This document shows, in pieces, positions 37,908 through 46,352 of a stretch of 64,000 nt of DNA (the stretch's first letter is position 1; each line of letters starts with the position of its first letter). A program made the position numbers and the translations under genes. The stretch lies in contig NZ_JAMJPL010000001.1 of the NCBI RefSeq assembly GCF_023555055.1, positions 1,054,001 to 1,118,000 of the forward strand. Direction: 5' to 3'. This DNA is from Marinobacter sp. ATCH36 (GTDB taxonomy: Bacteria > Pseudomonadota > Gammaproteobacteria > Pseudomonadales > Oleiphilaceae). The notes beneath the pieces were generated by a model. It was given only the letters and a program-made list of their open reading frames with translations, ran no database searches and was not told the DNA's origin.

Positions 37908-38933
37908 ATGAACCTACAACCAATAACAACGTATGCTCTTGACCGCTTTTCTGCCAATGGCCAGCTGCCCTGGCAGGCAATAGCGGCCCTGTTACTTGCC
38001 TTTATCATGGCAGGGCTCACCCATGCCAGTGACCACGACTCGGAAACTCTGCCCGAAATATCCATCAGTGTTCTTCAGTTCGGCACCGCGCACTGGGAGC
38101 TGGACCACATACTGCATCGGCGGCTGGATCAGAAGCACGGCTATCGGCTGGATCTGAAGCTGGTCGCCAATCTCCCTGCTTCCCGTCTGGCCGTAACCAG
38201 TGGCTCGGTGAACGGCGCCGTGGCGGACCTGCTGTGGGCCCAGTCCCGGTTCCAGGTAGGGGCGCCCTATTTGTATGTGCCTTTCTCGTCCCAGATTGGC
38301 GATATTGTAGTGCCCGAGAGCTCTGATATTCGCACCGTGGCCGATCTTGCTGGCAAGCGCATTGGCGTTGCCGGTGGGCCGGATAGCAAAGGCTGGGTAT
38401 TGCTGCAGAAAGTGGCCGGGGAACAAGGGCTGAACCTGAGCGAATCCGCCGAGGTCCAATTTGCGGCGCCGCCACTGCTGAGCCAGGCCCTGAAGCGGGG
38501 CCAGGTGGATGTGATCATTACCTACTGGCATTTTGCCGCCCGGCTGCGGGGTGAGGGTGGCTGGCGTTCAGCCTTTGGAATGGCCGACTTGCTGACGGCT
38601 ATGGATCTGGACCGTAACCTGCCGGTTCTGGGGTATGTGTTCCCGACCGCCTGGGCAGAAAACCATGGTCCCTTAATCGAGAGGTTTGCCGACTCCCTGC
38701 ATCAGGCGAAAACGGAACTGGCAGACAGTGAAGCCCATTGGCAGCGATTGCGACCTTTGATGGGCAACCCGGAAGACGGGGTGTTTCACGCACTGAGGGA
38801 TGGTTTCGTAGCCGGCACACCTGCGCCACAAACCGATCAGCGGATTGCCGATCTGCACCGCTTGCTGGCGCTCACCGGTGCCGATTCCGACCAGCTAATG
38901 CCGGCGGAGCTGTTCTACCGGAGGCAGCCATGA
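37908..38933 (+). CDS. ABC transporter substrate-binding protein (NitT/TauT type)
   Basis: 341 residues with an N-terminal signal segment (hydrophobic AIAALLLAFIMAGL, cleavage near THA). The mature protein has the NMT1/SsuA-like pattern: ISISVLQFGTAHWELDHI, GAVADLLWAQ, TVADLAGKRIGVAGGPDSKGW and DVIITYWHFAARL. ATG 37908 follows TGGAGG. First gene of a three-gene operon with permease and ATPase. The ligand is unknown; the location beside the alcohol regulon suggests an alcohol-pathway solute or cofactor. Confidence 0.82.
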   Translation: MNLQPITTYALDRFSANGQLPWQAIAALLLAFIMAGLTHASDHDSETLPEISISVLQFGTAHWELDHILHRRLDQKHGYRLDLKLVANLPASRLAVTSGSVNGAVADLLWAQSRFQVGAPYLYVPFSSQIGDIVVPESSDIRTVADLAGKRIGVAGGPDSKGWVLLQKVAGEQGLNLSESAEVQFAAPPLLSQALKRGQVDVIITYWHFAARLRGEGGWRSAFGMADLLTAMDLDRNLPVLGYVFPTAWAENHGPLIERFADSLHQAKTELADSEAHWQRLRPLMGNPEDGVFHALRDGFVAGTPAPQTDQRIADLHRLLALTGADSDQLMPAELFYRRQP

Positions 38934-39706
38934 GCAAACTCTCGGGTCGTCCTCCGGCCTGGAGCTATTGGGTTGTATTACCATCCTTCGTGCTGCTCTG
39001 GGGACTGATTGCCTGGCTGCTTGAGTCGCCGCTGTTACCGACGCCGCTGCACGTTCTCGATACGCTAATGCGGGAATCCGCATCCGGCGAACTCTGGCAT
39101 CACCTGAGTGCTACCCTGGGGCGGGTCATCGTGGCCTTTACCCTGGCGATGCTTCTGGGTACCGCGATCGGCATCGTCATGGGCCGCTCAAAAACCACCA
39201 ACGCCCTGTTTGATCCCATGCTGGTTCTGCTGCTTAACCTGCCGGCACTGGTGACCATCATCCTGATGTACGTGTGGTTCGGCCTGGTGGAAGTGGCGGC
39301 GGTGATGGCCGTGGTCATCAACAAGGTTCCCAATGTGGCGGTAACCGTTCGTGAAGGTGCAAAAAGCCTGGATCACCGTCTCGAGGAGATGGCCACCGTC
39401 TACGAATTCACCCGCTGGCAGCGATTCCGCGACGTCTGGGTGCCGCAACTGTTTCCTTACCTCATGGCGGCCACCCGGGGCGGACTGGCCCTGATCTGGA
39501 AAATCGTCCTGGTGGTGGAACTTCTGGGGCGCTCCAGCGGAGTTGGATTCCAACTGCATCTGTCCTTTCAGGTCTTTGACGTAGCCGCCATCCTCGCCTA
39601 CAGCCTGGCGTTTATCGCGGTGGTCCAGCTCATTGAACTGGCCATTCTACAACCGCTTGAACGCCGCTCCAGCCGCTGGCGCCACCCGGAGGCCGCCCAT
39701 GCTTGA
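38930..39706 (+). CDS. ABC transporter permease (NitT/TauT type)
   Basis: 258 residues with about six membrane segments. The EAA-type loop appears as VPNVAVTVREGAKSLDHRLEEMATVYEFTRWQRFRDVWVPQL. Its start overlaps the binding-protein stop (ATGA) and its end overlaps the ATPase start by 8 nt, so the three genes are tightly coupled. Confidence 0.87.
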   Translation: MSKLSGRPPAWSYWVVLPSFVLLWGLIAWLLESPLLPTPLHVLDTLMRESASGELWHHLSATLGRVIVAFTLAMLLGTAIGIVMGRSKTTNALFDPMLVLLLNLPALVTIILMYVWFGLVEVAAVMAVVINKVPNVAVTVREGAKSLDHRLEEMATVYEFTRWQRFRDVWVPQLFPYLMAATRGGLALIWKIVLVVELLGRSSGVGFQLHLSFQVFDVAAILAYSLAFIAVVQLIELAILQPLERRSSRWRHPEAAHA

Positions 39707-40373
39707 ACTGCAAATCGCCGGCCGCAGCTTCGGTCAGCCGGTGCTGGGGGAAATCTTCGCAACCATTGAGCGGGGTGACCGAATCTGCCTGCTGGGGCCT
39801 TCCGGCATCGGTAAAACCACGTTGCTGAATGTCATTGCCGGGCTGGATAAAACCATTCCTGCGGAAGCGATTATCGGCCGCGAGAAACTCCGAGTTGGTT
39901 ATCTGTTTCAGGAGCACCGGTTGCTGCCCTGGCGGACTCTTAATGCCAATCTCCAGTTGGTTGGTGCGACGTCGCAGGAAGCGGAGGATCATCTTGCCAA
40001 TGTGGGTCTGAAGGGATACGGCCACTATCTGCCGGACCAGCTTTCGCTGGGCATGGCCAGGCGGGCAGCTCTGGCCCGCTGCCTTGCGGTGAGGCCTGAC
40101 CTGTTGTTACTGGATGAGCCGTTTGCATCACTGGATCCGGTGATGGCGGGTGAGCTGAAAATATTGATTGCCGGGATTATGGATGTCAATCCGGGTATGG
40201 CAATGATTTGTGTGACTCACGATGGGGGTGACGCGGAGATTCTGGCGAATCGTTTGTGGTATCTCGATGGTAAGCCGGCGCGATTGCAGTGGGATGACAG
40301 GATTGGTAGTGAGCCGGGGCTAATTGATGGTCTGTTGGGAAGGCTTCGTCGGCTGGATCTTGCGGGTTCCTGA
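39699..40373 (+). CDS. ABC transporter ATP-binding protein with a divergent signature motif
   Basis: 224 residues. Walker A LGPSGIGKTT, Q-loop FQEHRLLPWR and Walker B LLLLDEPFAS are normal. The signature reads LSLGMARR in place of LSGGQ(Q)R, so the second residue pair is unusual, and the switch His is in VTHDGGD. It is the shortest of the window's ATPases and lacks a C-terminal extension. GGAGG precedes the start. Likely still active, but the signature change is worth noting. Confidence 0.85.
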   Translation: MLELQIAGRSFGQPVLGEIFATIERGDRICLLGPSGIGKTTLLNVIAGLDKTIPAEAIIGREKLRVGYLFQEHRLLPWRTLNANLQLVGATSQEAEDHLANVGLKGYGHYLPDQLSLGMARRAALARCLAVRPDLLLLDEPFASLDPVMAGELKILIAGIMDVNPGMAMICVTHDGGDAEILANRLWYLDGKPARLQWDDRIGSEPGLIDGLLGRLRRLDLAGS

Positions 40374-40381
40374 GGGTCTGT

Positions 40382-40403
40382 CGGATTACGCTTCGCTAAT
40401 CCG
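40382..40403 (+). repeat. Short REP-like hairpin (CGGATTA...TAATCCG)
   Basis: CGGATTA and TAATCCG form a 7-bp stem around CGCTTCGC, 8 nt after the ATPase stop. This short hairpin resembles a sequence seen scattered between genes in many proteobacteria. Only one copy was found here. Confidence 0.5.
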
Positions 40404-40446
40404 TACCTACGCCGACCTACCTAAGAGAGGCTAGCACGAGGTTCGG

Positions 40447-40557
40447 GTGGGTTGTGGGGGAGAGGCTTCCAAAACTGTGCGGAGCCATGGATGGCGGAGC
40501 TCAAGCCGAACAGGACGTCTTGAGGCGTGTTTTGGAAGCCTCTCCCCCACAGCCCAC
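40447..40557 (+). repeat. Structured intergenic repeat, copy C
   Basis: 29-nt arms (40447-40475 with 40529-40557) pair at 28 positions, and T40452 with G40552 is a G-U pair in plus-strand RNA. The core contains CGGAGCCATGGATGGCGGAG and a GCTCAAG...CTTGAGGC hairpin. It lies between two convergent ABC genes and ends 10 nt before the 40568 stop, so it may terminate both. Confidence 0.88.
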
Positions 40558-40567
40558 TATCACCGGA

Positions 40568-41374
40568 TCAAGCAGGCGTAGAGGTCCCAAGTATCTTGGT
40601 CCGCTGAGGTCTGAATCCGGCGGTCGCGAGTAGGGATAAAATGACAGTCACGGTAGCGGTTATGCCAAAGGCCATTGGGTTCCACTCCAGGTACAGTGAG
40701 AAGCGGATGGCCTCCACCGCGTGGGTGAATGGATTGAACTGGCAGATCCAATACAACCAGGGGCTGGCTTCATTCATCCGCCAGAGCGGATACAAGGCCG
40801 AAGACATAAAGAACATCGGGAAAATGACGAAATTCATTACCCCGGCAAAGTTCTCCAGCTGTTTGATCCAGGTTGCGATCAGCAGGCCCAGTGCACCAAG
40901 CATCAGGCTGGTCAGGATAAGGGCGGGAAGTACCGCCAGGTATCCCCATAATGGCGGTTCCACATCCACCAGTAAGGCCAGCAGCAGAAAGACATACACC
41001 TGCCCAACGGACACCACCCCCATGGCCAGCAATTTCGTCACCAGCAGGAAAGGCCGTGGCAGGGGACTCATCAGCAGCACCCGCATACTGCCCAGCTCCC
41101 GGTCATAAACCATGGACAGCGCACCCTGCATGCTGTTGAACAGAATGATCATGCCGCAGAGCCCCGGGGCGATGTAGGTCTCGTAGGTGATGTAGGTCTG
41201 GTAGGGCGGAATGATGGAAATGCCCAGCACTGCCCGGAAACCGGCGGCGAACACCACCAACCACAGCAGCGGTCGCACCAGGGCGCTGGCAAAGCGGGTG
41301 CGTTGTTGCCAGAAACGCAGCCATTCCCGGGTCTGGATGCCGACAAAGCAATGCCAATAGTGCGCGGCTTTCAT
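40568..41374 (-). CDS. ABC-2 type permease of the PQQ-alcohol ABC transporter (PedC-like)
   Basis: 268 residues with about six membrane segments in the ABC-2 layout (YDRELGSMRVLLMSPLPRPFLLVTKLLAMG; NPFTHAVEAIRFSLY near the C-terminus). It matches the 'alcohol ABC transporter permease' family (PedC type) linked to PQQ alcohol dehydrogenases in Pseudomonas. The start lies 2 nt after the ATPase stop. ABC-2 proteins usually export; the substrate is unknown. Confidence 0.87.
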   Translation of the reverse strand: MKAAHYWHCFVGIQTREWLRFWQQRTRFASALVRPLLWLVVFAAGFRAVLGISIIPPYQTYITYETYIAPGLCGMIILFNSMQGALSMVYDRELGSMRVLLMSPLPRPFLLVTKLLAMGVVSVGQVYVFLLLALLVDVEPPLWGYLAVLPALILTSLMLGALGLLIATWIKQLENFAGVMNFVIFPMFFMSSALYPLWRMNEASPWLYWICQFNPFTHAVEAIRFSLYLEWNPMAFGITATVTVILSLLATAGFRPQRTKILGTSTPA

Positions 41375-41376
41375 GA

Positions 41377-42099
41377 TTATCCGGCTCCCGTGAGCGTGTG
41401 GAAGGTTTCCGCCAGGTCGCGGGTGCCCTCGGCTTCGCAGATATCATGGCCCGCGCCGTCGGCCAGCAGCTTGCCCTCATGCAGGATCAGCACCCGGTCT
41501 TCCGGGCGAACCTCTTCGATCAGGTGCGTTGCCCAGAGCACGGTCAGGCCATCGGCGTCACAGAGCATGCGCACGTGATCGCTCAACCCCCGGCGGCTGG
41601 CCACATCCAGCCCGACCGTGGGCTCGTCCAGCAGCAACAGGGAAGGTTCATGGAGCAGGGCGCGGGCTATCTCCACCCGCCGGCGATGACCACCATTGAG
41701 CTTTCGCACCGGTTCGTTAGCTCTCTCCAACAGCGCGAAGCGTTCCAGCTCCCGGTCGCCCCGGGTGCGGGCCTGCTTCCGTGAGAGGCCATGAAGTGCG
41801 GCGTGATAGAGCAGGTTCTGGCGCACCGTCAGGTCCAGGTCCAGAGCGTTCTGCTGGAACACCACGCCAATCTTGCGCATGGCCTCTGCCGGCTGCTTTT
41901 TCAGGGATTGCCCGGCCATCAGGATATCGCCCTGCTGCAGCGCGAGCAGTCGGGTTAACAGACCGAACAGTGTGGACTTACCAGCGCCGTTCGGCCCCAA
42001 CAGAGCATGAAAACCGCCGGAGGTCAGCGCGAAGCTGACCTCCTTGAGCACCGGCTTGTCGCCGTAGCGAAAGCTCAGGTTACGGGCCTCAATAGTCAT
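41377..42099 (-). CDS. ABC ATP-binding protein of the PQQ-alcohol transporter (PedB-like)
   Basis: 240 residues. Walker A LGPNGAGKST, Q-loop FQQNALDLDLTV, Walker B LLLLDEPTVGLD and switch His ATHLIEE are visible. The signature region reads LNGGHRRRVEIARALLHEP, close to DrrA-type export ATPases. It overlaps the beta-propeller gene by 4 nt. It corresponds to the PQQ-associated ATPase family found with PedC. Confidence 0.88.
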   Translation of the reverse strand: MTIEARNLSFRYGDKPVLKEVSFALTSGGFHALLGPNGAGKSTLFGLLTRLLALQQGDILMAGQSLKKQPAEAMRKIGVVFQQNALDLDLTVRQNLLYHAALHGLSRKQARTRGDRELERFALLERANEPVRKLNGGHRRRVEIARALLHEPSLLLLDEPTVGLDVASRRGLSDHVRMLCDADGLTVLWATHLIEEVRPEDRVLILHEGKLLADGAGHDICEAEGTRDLAETFHTLTGAG

Positions 42100-43070
42100 G
42101 AAGTGGGATCAATGACCACACCCCAGGGGAAGCGGCCCACCTTGATGGACTTGATGACCTTCAGCGCCTCCACATCAATCACCGAAACGTCACTGGAAAC
42201 ACCATTGGTGGTGTAGAGGAACTTCTCATCCTTATCAAGATCCAGTTGCCACACCCGCGCACCGACCAACAGGTAATCGAGTACTTCGTAGGTCTGGGCA
42301 TCCACCACCGCAACATGATTGGAGGGGCCCAGGGCCACGAAAGCGTACTTGCCGTCAGAGGTAAGCTCGATACCGACCGGCTGGACGCGATCCTGGGGCA
42401 CGCCTTTGATCTTGAAGTCGATCTGTCTGATTTCTTCAATGGTGTCCACGTTGAAGATGTGTACGGTGCCGCCGATCTCTGCTGAGGCCCAGGCAATCTT
42501 GCTGTCTTTGGTGAACTCTACGTGCCGCGGGCGCTGACCCACGACGGTGTTCTTCTCGATCTCGAAGGTCTCGGTGTTGATCCAGTGCAGCATGCTGGAG
42601 GTTTCGCTGGTGTTCACCGCCCATTTGCCGTCCGGGCTGACCGCCATGCCCTCGGGTTCCACGCCCACGTCAATCTGTGCCAGCACATCCTTGGTTTCCA
42701 CGTCCACCACGGTCACGATGGCATCGTCTTCGTTAGCGATATACAGGTGGCGGTTATTGGGGTGAAGAGCAAACTGCTCAGGGTCCTCTCCGGAGGGCAA
42801 GGTGTCGATGATCTTGCGGGTCGCCAGGTCCAGTACCTGGACGGTGTCGTCATCACTGGCACAGATATAGAGCTTGGTGTAGTCCTTGGACAACAGAATA
42901 CCCCTGGGCCGCGCGCCCACATCAATGGTATCCACCACCTCATTGGTTTCCGTATCGATGACCGAAAGGGTGTTGTCCTTCTCGTTGGACACGTAGGCCA
43001 GGCTCGCCAACGCTGGACCGGATAGGCTGATGGCTGCTGCCAAAGATGCAATTTTGAAAAAATTCTTCAT
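42096..43070 (-). CDS. Periplasmic YVTN beta-propeller protein of the PQQ-alcohol locus
   Basis: 324 residues with a signal peptide (cleavage after PALA) and seven or so repeats of about 42 residues, for example YVSNEKDNTLSVIDTETNEV and YIANEDDAIVTVVDVETKDV. It matches the PQQ-catabolism-associated beta-propeller family. It is likely a periplasmic scaffold or a partner of the ABC system. ATG 43070 gives the signal peptide; the reading frame extends further upstream without a better start. Confidence 0.88.
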   Translation of the reverse strand: MKNFFKIASLAAAISLSGPALASLAYVSNEKDNTLSVIDTETNEVVDTIDVGARPRGILLSKDYTKLYICASDDDTVQVLDLATRKIIDTLPSGEDPEQFALHPNNRHLYIANEDDAIVTVVDVETKDVLAQIDVGVEPEGMAVSPDGKWAVNTSETSSMLHWINTETFEIEKNTVVGQRPRHVEFTKDSKIAWASAEIGGTVHIFNVDTIEEIRQIDFKIKGVPQDRVQPVGIELTSDGKYAFVALGPSNHVAVVDAQTYEVLDYLLVGARVWQLDLDKDEKFLYTTNGVSSDVSVIDVEALKVIKSIKVGRFPWGVVIDPTS

Positions 43071-43101
43071 GGTTAGAGTTCCTTTTTGTTCTTCAGTGGG
43101 G

Positions 43102-44271
43102 TCAATGTATCTGGCAATCACTTTCCGGCTTGTCGTAGCCCAGGGTGTCCAGTTCGGTCTCCGGATGCAGAAAGCCTTCCAGAGGCGGTGTAGCGACCAG
43201 GCCCCGCGGATGAACCAGCGGGATCGGCTGGCGAAGCTGTCCGTTCCAGGGTCGGTAGGTCAGTTTGCGGCCCTTGAAGGCGGCGAGCTGGAAATTATCG
43301 GAAAACAGGTACTCACGAATGCTTGAACGGCCTGCTTCACTGAGCCCGGTTACGGTCGTGCCGATGGAGCGAATGGCGGCCCAGGCGGCATAGTCTTCGC
43401 TGTTCATTTCACGCCCGGAGAGCTCGCGGAAGCGGTTCTGCAACTGCGCCGCACCCCAGGCTTCCACCACCCGGTGCCAGGCTTCCGGCCCCATGCCCTG
43501 GGTGCCTACAACCGGTCGTGGCAGCCAAGTGTTGAACGGCACGTATTCCCCGAAGTCGCCCCGTACGTCCGCCACTACCACGGCATCGTAATCGCTGGCC
43601 TGGGTGAAAACCGGCAGTTCCCTGGAAGCTGTGCGGCGCAGATCGGAATCGAAGGTCCAGGGTTTGTCAGCGACAATCTCCAGGCCGAAACGCTTGCTGG
43701 CGCGACGGAAAGCATCCGCCCAGGCTTTGTCCTCTTCGGTGGGGCCGGTAATCAGGAAGACCTCCTTCCAGCGGCGCATATTCAGCCACTGGGCAAGGGC
43801 GTCGGTCAGCATGGCGTAGGAGGGGATTGTATGCAGAGTGTTGGGCTGGCATTCGCGGATGCGCAGGTCATCGTCAGAGGCACCGGCATTGAACAGTAGC
43901 GCCTTGTCTCCCGCCCGCTTCGCCATCGCTCGCAAGGTATCCGCAGGAACGCGGGTTACCAGCAGCTCAATGCCGTTTTCCAACATGTCATCAAGGGTAG
44001 CCATGGCATCGTCTGCATCATTGGCCATGACGGACTCGAGGGTATAAGTCTGATCGAGAAACTTGCCGGTGGCGTTGTTATCGGCAATACCCAGCTCAGC
44101 TCCACGCAGTCCGGCATCTTCCGGATCTGGTGTTACGTTGGAGAGCACCGGGCCCTGATCGGGCACCCACTGGATATAGCCGATGGTTACGCCAAGAGCC
44201 GCTGCGGAAGCCGGCACCAGCAGCCAGCCACAGAACACTGACGCAATCAGCAGCTTGCCTTTGATCTCCAT
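43102..44271 (-). CDS. Periplasmic substrate-binding protein of the PQQ-alcohol ABC system
   Basis: 389 residues with a signal peptide (cleavage after ASAA). The mature protein has the branched-chain amino-acid type I binding-protein fold (GVTIGYIQWVPD, GAELGIADNNATGKFL, YDAVVVADVRGDFGEYV). It corresponds to the PQQ-associated binding-protein family and is first in the SBP-propeller-ATPase-permease operon. A binding protein with an ABC-2 exporter is an uncommon pairing; a sensing role is possible. Confidence 0.86.
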   Translation of the reverse strand: MEIKGKLLIASVFCGWLLVPASAAALGVTIGYIQWVPDQGPVLSNVTPDPEDAGLRGAELGIADNNATGKFLDQTYTLESVMANDADDAMATLDDMLENGIELLVTRVPADTLRAMAKRAGDKALLFNAGASDDDLRIRECQPNTLHTIPSYAMLTDALAQWLNMRRWKEVFLITGPTEEDKAWADAFRRASKRFGLEIVADKPWTFDSDLRRTASRELPVFTQASDYDAVVVADVRGDFGEYVPFNTWLPRPVVGTQGMGPEAWHRVVEAWGAAQLQNRFRELSGREMNSEDYAAWAAIRSIGTTVTGLSEAGRSSIREYLFSDNFQLAAFKGRKLTYRPWNGQLRQPIPLVHPRGLVATPPLEGFLHPETELDTLGYDKPESDCQIH

Positions 44272-44365
44272 AAAGCCGTCCTCTCACTGGTATTTGTTGT
44301 TCTTGAACTCAGCTTAGAGAACCTGGAAAGCCGCTGAAATATTCAGAAAGTAGGAAACTGCCGGT

Positions 44366-44377
44366 ACTAAAGAACTA
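44366..44377 (+). promoter_or_regulatory. Shared 12-mer of the alcohol-oxidation promoters, site 2
   Basis: ACTAAAGAACTA, in the 175-nt gap between the divergent binding-protein and histidine-kinase genes, 69 nt before the kinase start. It matches ACYAARGWACTA. Confidence 0.45.
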
Positions 44378-44446
44378 TTCCACGGAGTTTTCGCACCGTT
44401 AGCATGAAGTGACGGCTATTTTCTGCAGGCAGACGGGGTACCAACC

Positions 44447-45658
44447 ATGAAGGCATACAGCCGGGTGGCGTTGTTAATGCTGGCAGTCTTTGCCCTGATA
44501 TACGGCGTGGGGGCTTATTTCTATCTGCAGCAGGCGCGGCTGGATGTGGCTCGCGAACTGGATGGGATATCAACCCTGGCGAGCATGATTGGAACGCCGG
44601 AAGAGCTAGGTCCGGAGCGGGCTGCGGGTATAAGGCATTTGCGACCATTATCTGATGAGAGGTTGGCCGCCGATGGCGGCAATGTCCCGCTCTGGTTTGT
44701 CAGGGCCCTCTGGGCTGATCAGGCAAGCGGGCTCCCGATAACGGGTAGCTGGCAGGTTGACCCGTACGACGAGATAGAAGAAATCTGGGAAAACTTTGTT
44801 CTCGTTTCACTGGCTTTCGGTATCGGTATGATGCTGTGTTTTTCGATGCTGTTCTTCGCAATTCGCCGACTGACAGCGCCACTGCGGCGAATCGGAAAGG
44901 CCATGGACAACATAGGAGAAGGGGAGCCCTCACCACGCCTGCCACCGCAGCCGATCACCGAGCTTGACCAGCTGGCGGGCCGATTCAACGCCATGGCGGA
45001 TGCGTTGGACATTGAGCAGAAAACGGTTGCCAGACTGCTGAGCGAGCTTATTGAGCTTCAGGATCGTGAGCGAGCCCACATTGCACGGGTGCTTCACGAT
45101 GATCTTGGCCAGTATATTACCGGCATTCGTGCTCAGGCCCGCGGCTGGCTCTATGATCCGGAACTGAATGAACGTCAGAAAGATCAGGCTAAAGAACTGG
45201 CCGAACACTGTGAGACCGTGCAGCAGCATTTTCGTCACCTGTTGCAGGACCTGCATCCGCTGGTCATGGAGCAGCTCGGGCTGGGCTCGGCCATCCATCA
45301 TCTGGTGGAACAGTGGCAGCAGCTCAGCGGTCTGACCTGTGAGCTTATGGTTGATGAGCGCCTGCCGGAACTCACCGGTGATAAACAGACTCACCTGTAC
45401 CGGTTTGTTCAGGAGGCTCTGAATAATGTTTCAAGACATGCCGCCGCAACCAGGGCCATATTGGGTGTGACGGCGAAGTCGCGGGTACTGCGGGTTGAGA
45501 TTCGTGACGATGGCATTGGTACCAATAACTTATCGGTCAAGGCAGGCCTCGGGCTCCGATCCATGTGCGAAAGGGCCCGAAGCCTGGGCGGTAAAACCGA
45601 ATTCTTCAGCCGGTCAGGCCAGGGCACCAGGGTTTCTTTAACCATTCCCTTGAGCTGA
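44447..45658 (+). CDS. NarX-type membrane histidine kinase of the alcohol regulon
   Basis: 403 residues: membrane segment (about 9-27), a short periplasmic domain, second segment (about 123-145), HAMP, then HisKA_3 with H-box ERAHIARVLHDDLGQYITGIR and an HATPase domain (QEALNNVSRHA, IRDDGIG, GLGLRSM). It resembles kinases of exa/ped loci. Its regulator gene follows by 25 nt. The small periplasmic domain (about 95 residues) could sense an alcohol or a dehydrogenase state; no ligand is evident. Confidence 0.88.
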   Translation: MKAYSRVALLMLAVFALIYGVGAYFYLQQARLDVARELDGISTLASMIGTPEELGPERAAGIRHLRPLSDERLAADGGNVPLWFVRALWADQASGLPITGSWQVDPYDEIEEIWENFVLVSLAFGIGMMLCFSMLFFAIRRLTAPLRRIGKAMDNIGEGEPSPRLPPQPITELDQLAGRFNAMADALDIEQKTVARLLSELIELQDRERAHIARVLHDDLGQYITGIRAQARGWLYDPELNERQKDQAKELAEHCETVQQHFRHLLQDLHPLVMEQLGLGSAIHHLVEQWQQLSGLTCELMVDERLPELTGDKQTHLYRFVQEALNNVSRHAAATRAILGVTAKSRVLRVEIRDDGIGTNNLSVKAGLGLRSMCERARSLGGKTEFFSRSGQGTRVSLTIPLS

Positions 45659-45683
45659 CAATTCAAACCCCGGAGAAACGCCG

Positions 45684-46340
45684 ATGAAGTTGATCATTGT
45701 TGACGACCACAGAGTGGTAAGGCGGGGAATCTCCAGTCTGCTGCGGAGCATGATGCCCGGCCTGGAGATAGTCGAGGTTGAAACCGGACAGGCCGCTATC
45801 AACGCCTGGGGCGAGCACCGCCCGGATCTGATGTTGCTGGATATGGGATTGCCGGATATCTCAGGGCTTGAAGTGGCGCGGCGGATTCGCCAGCGCTGGC
45901 GGGGCGCCGGTATTCTGTTCTTTACCATGCACGATGAATTGCCGATGGTGAGGCAGGCGCTGGATGTGGGTGGATTGGGTTTTGTTTCCAAAAGTTGCGC
46001 CCCGGAAGAGCTGATGGAAGCGGTAAAGCGTGTGGCATCGGGCCAACCTTATATTGAACACCCCATCGCAACACGGTTGGCGATGAATCAGGAGCGGGCA
46101 GCGGATCACCGATTAAAAGACATGACCCAGCGGGAAATGGAAGTATTGCTCATGTATGCTCGCGGTGAAAGCGTTCCGGCTATTGCTGAACGCCTTTGTG
46201 TTAGTAACAAGACCGTCTCGAACCATCTGGCGATACTGAAAAGCAAGCTGGAGGTCTCATCCTCTGTCGAGTTGATCCACCTGGCAGTGGATGCGGGCCT
46301 TGTTCGCTATGGCCAGCTTGAGGAAGCAAGGCGGGTCTGA
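45684..46340 (+). CDS. NarL-type response regulator of the alcohol regulon
   Basis: 218 residues: receiver (IIVDDHRVVRRG, LMLLDMGLPD with the phospho-acceptor Asp, FVSKSCAPEE) and LuxR-type HTH (MTQREMEVLLMYARGESVPAIAERLCVSNKTVSNHL). It is cognate to the upstream kinase by position. A 7-bp hairpin (46329-46335 with 46342-46348) overlaps its stop and may end the operon. Confidence 0.9.
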   Translation: MKLIIVDDHRVVRRGISSLLRSMMPGLEIVEVETGQAAINAWGEHRPDLMLLDMGLPDISGLEVARRIRQRWRGAGILFFTMHDELPMVRQALDVGGLGFVSKSCAPEELMEAVKRVASGQPYIEHPIATRLAMNQERAADHRLKDMTQREMEVLLMYARGESVPAIAERLCVSNKTVSNHLAILKSKLEVSSSVELIHLAVDAGLVRYGQLEEARRV

Positions 46341-46352
46341 GCCCGCCTCGGA

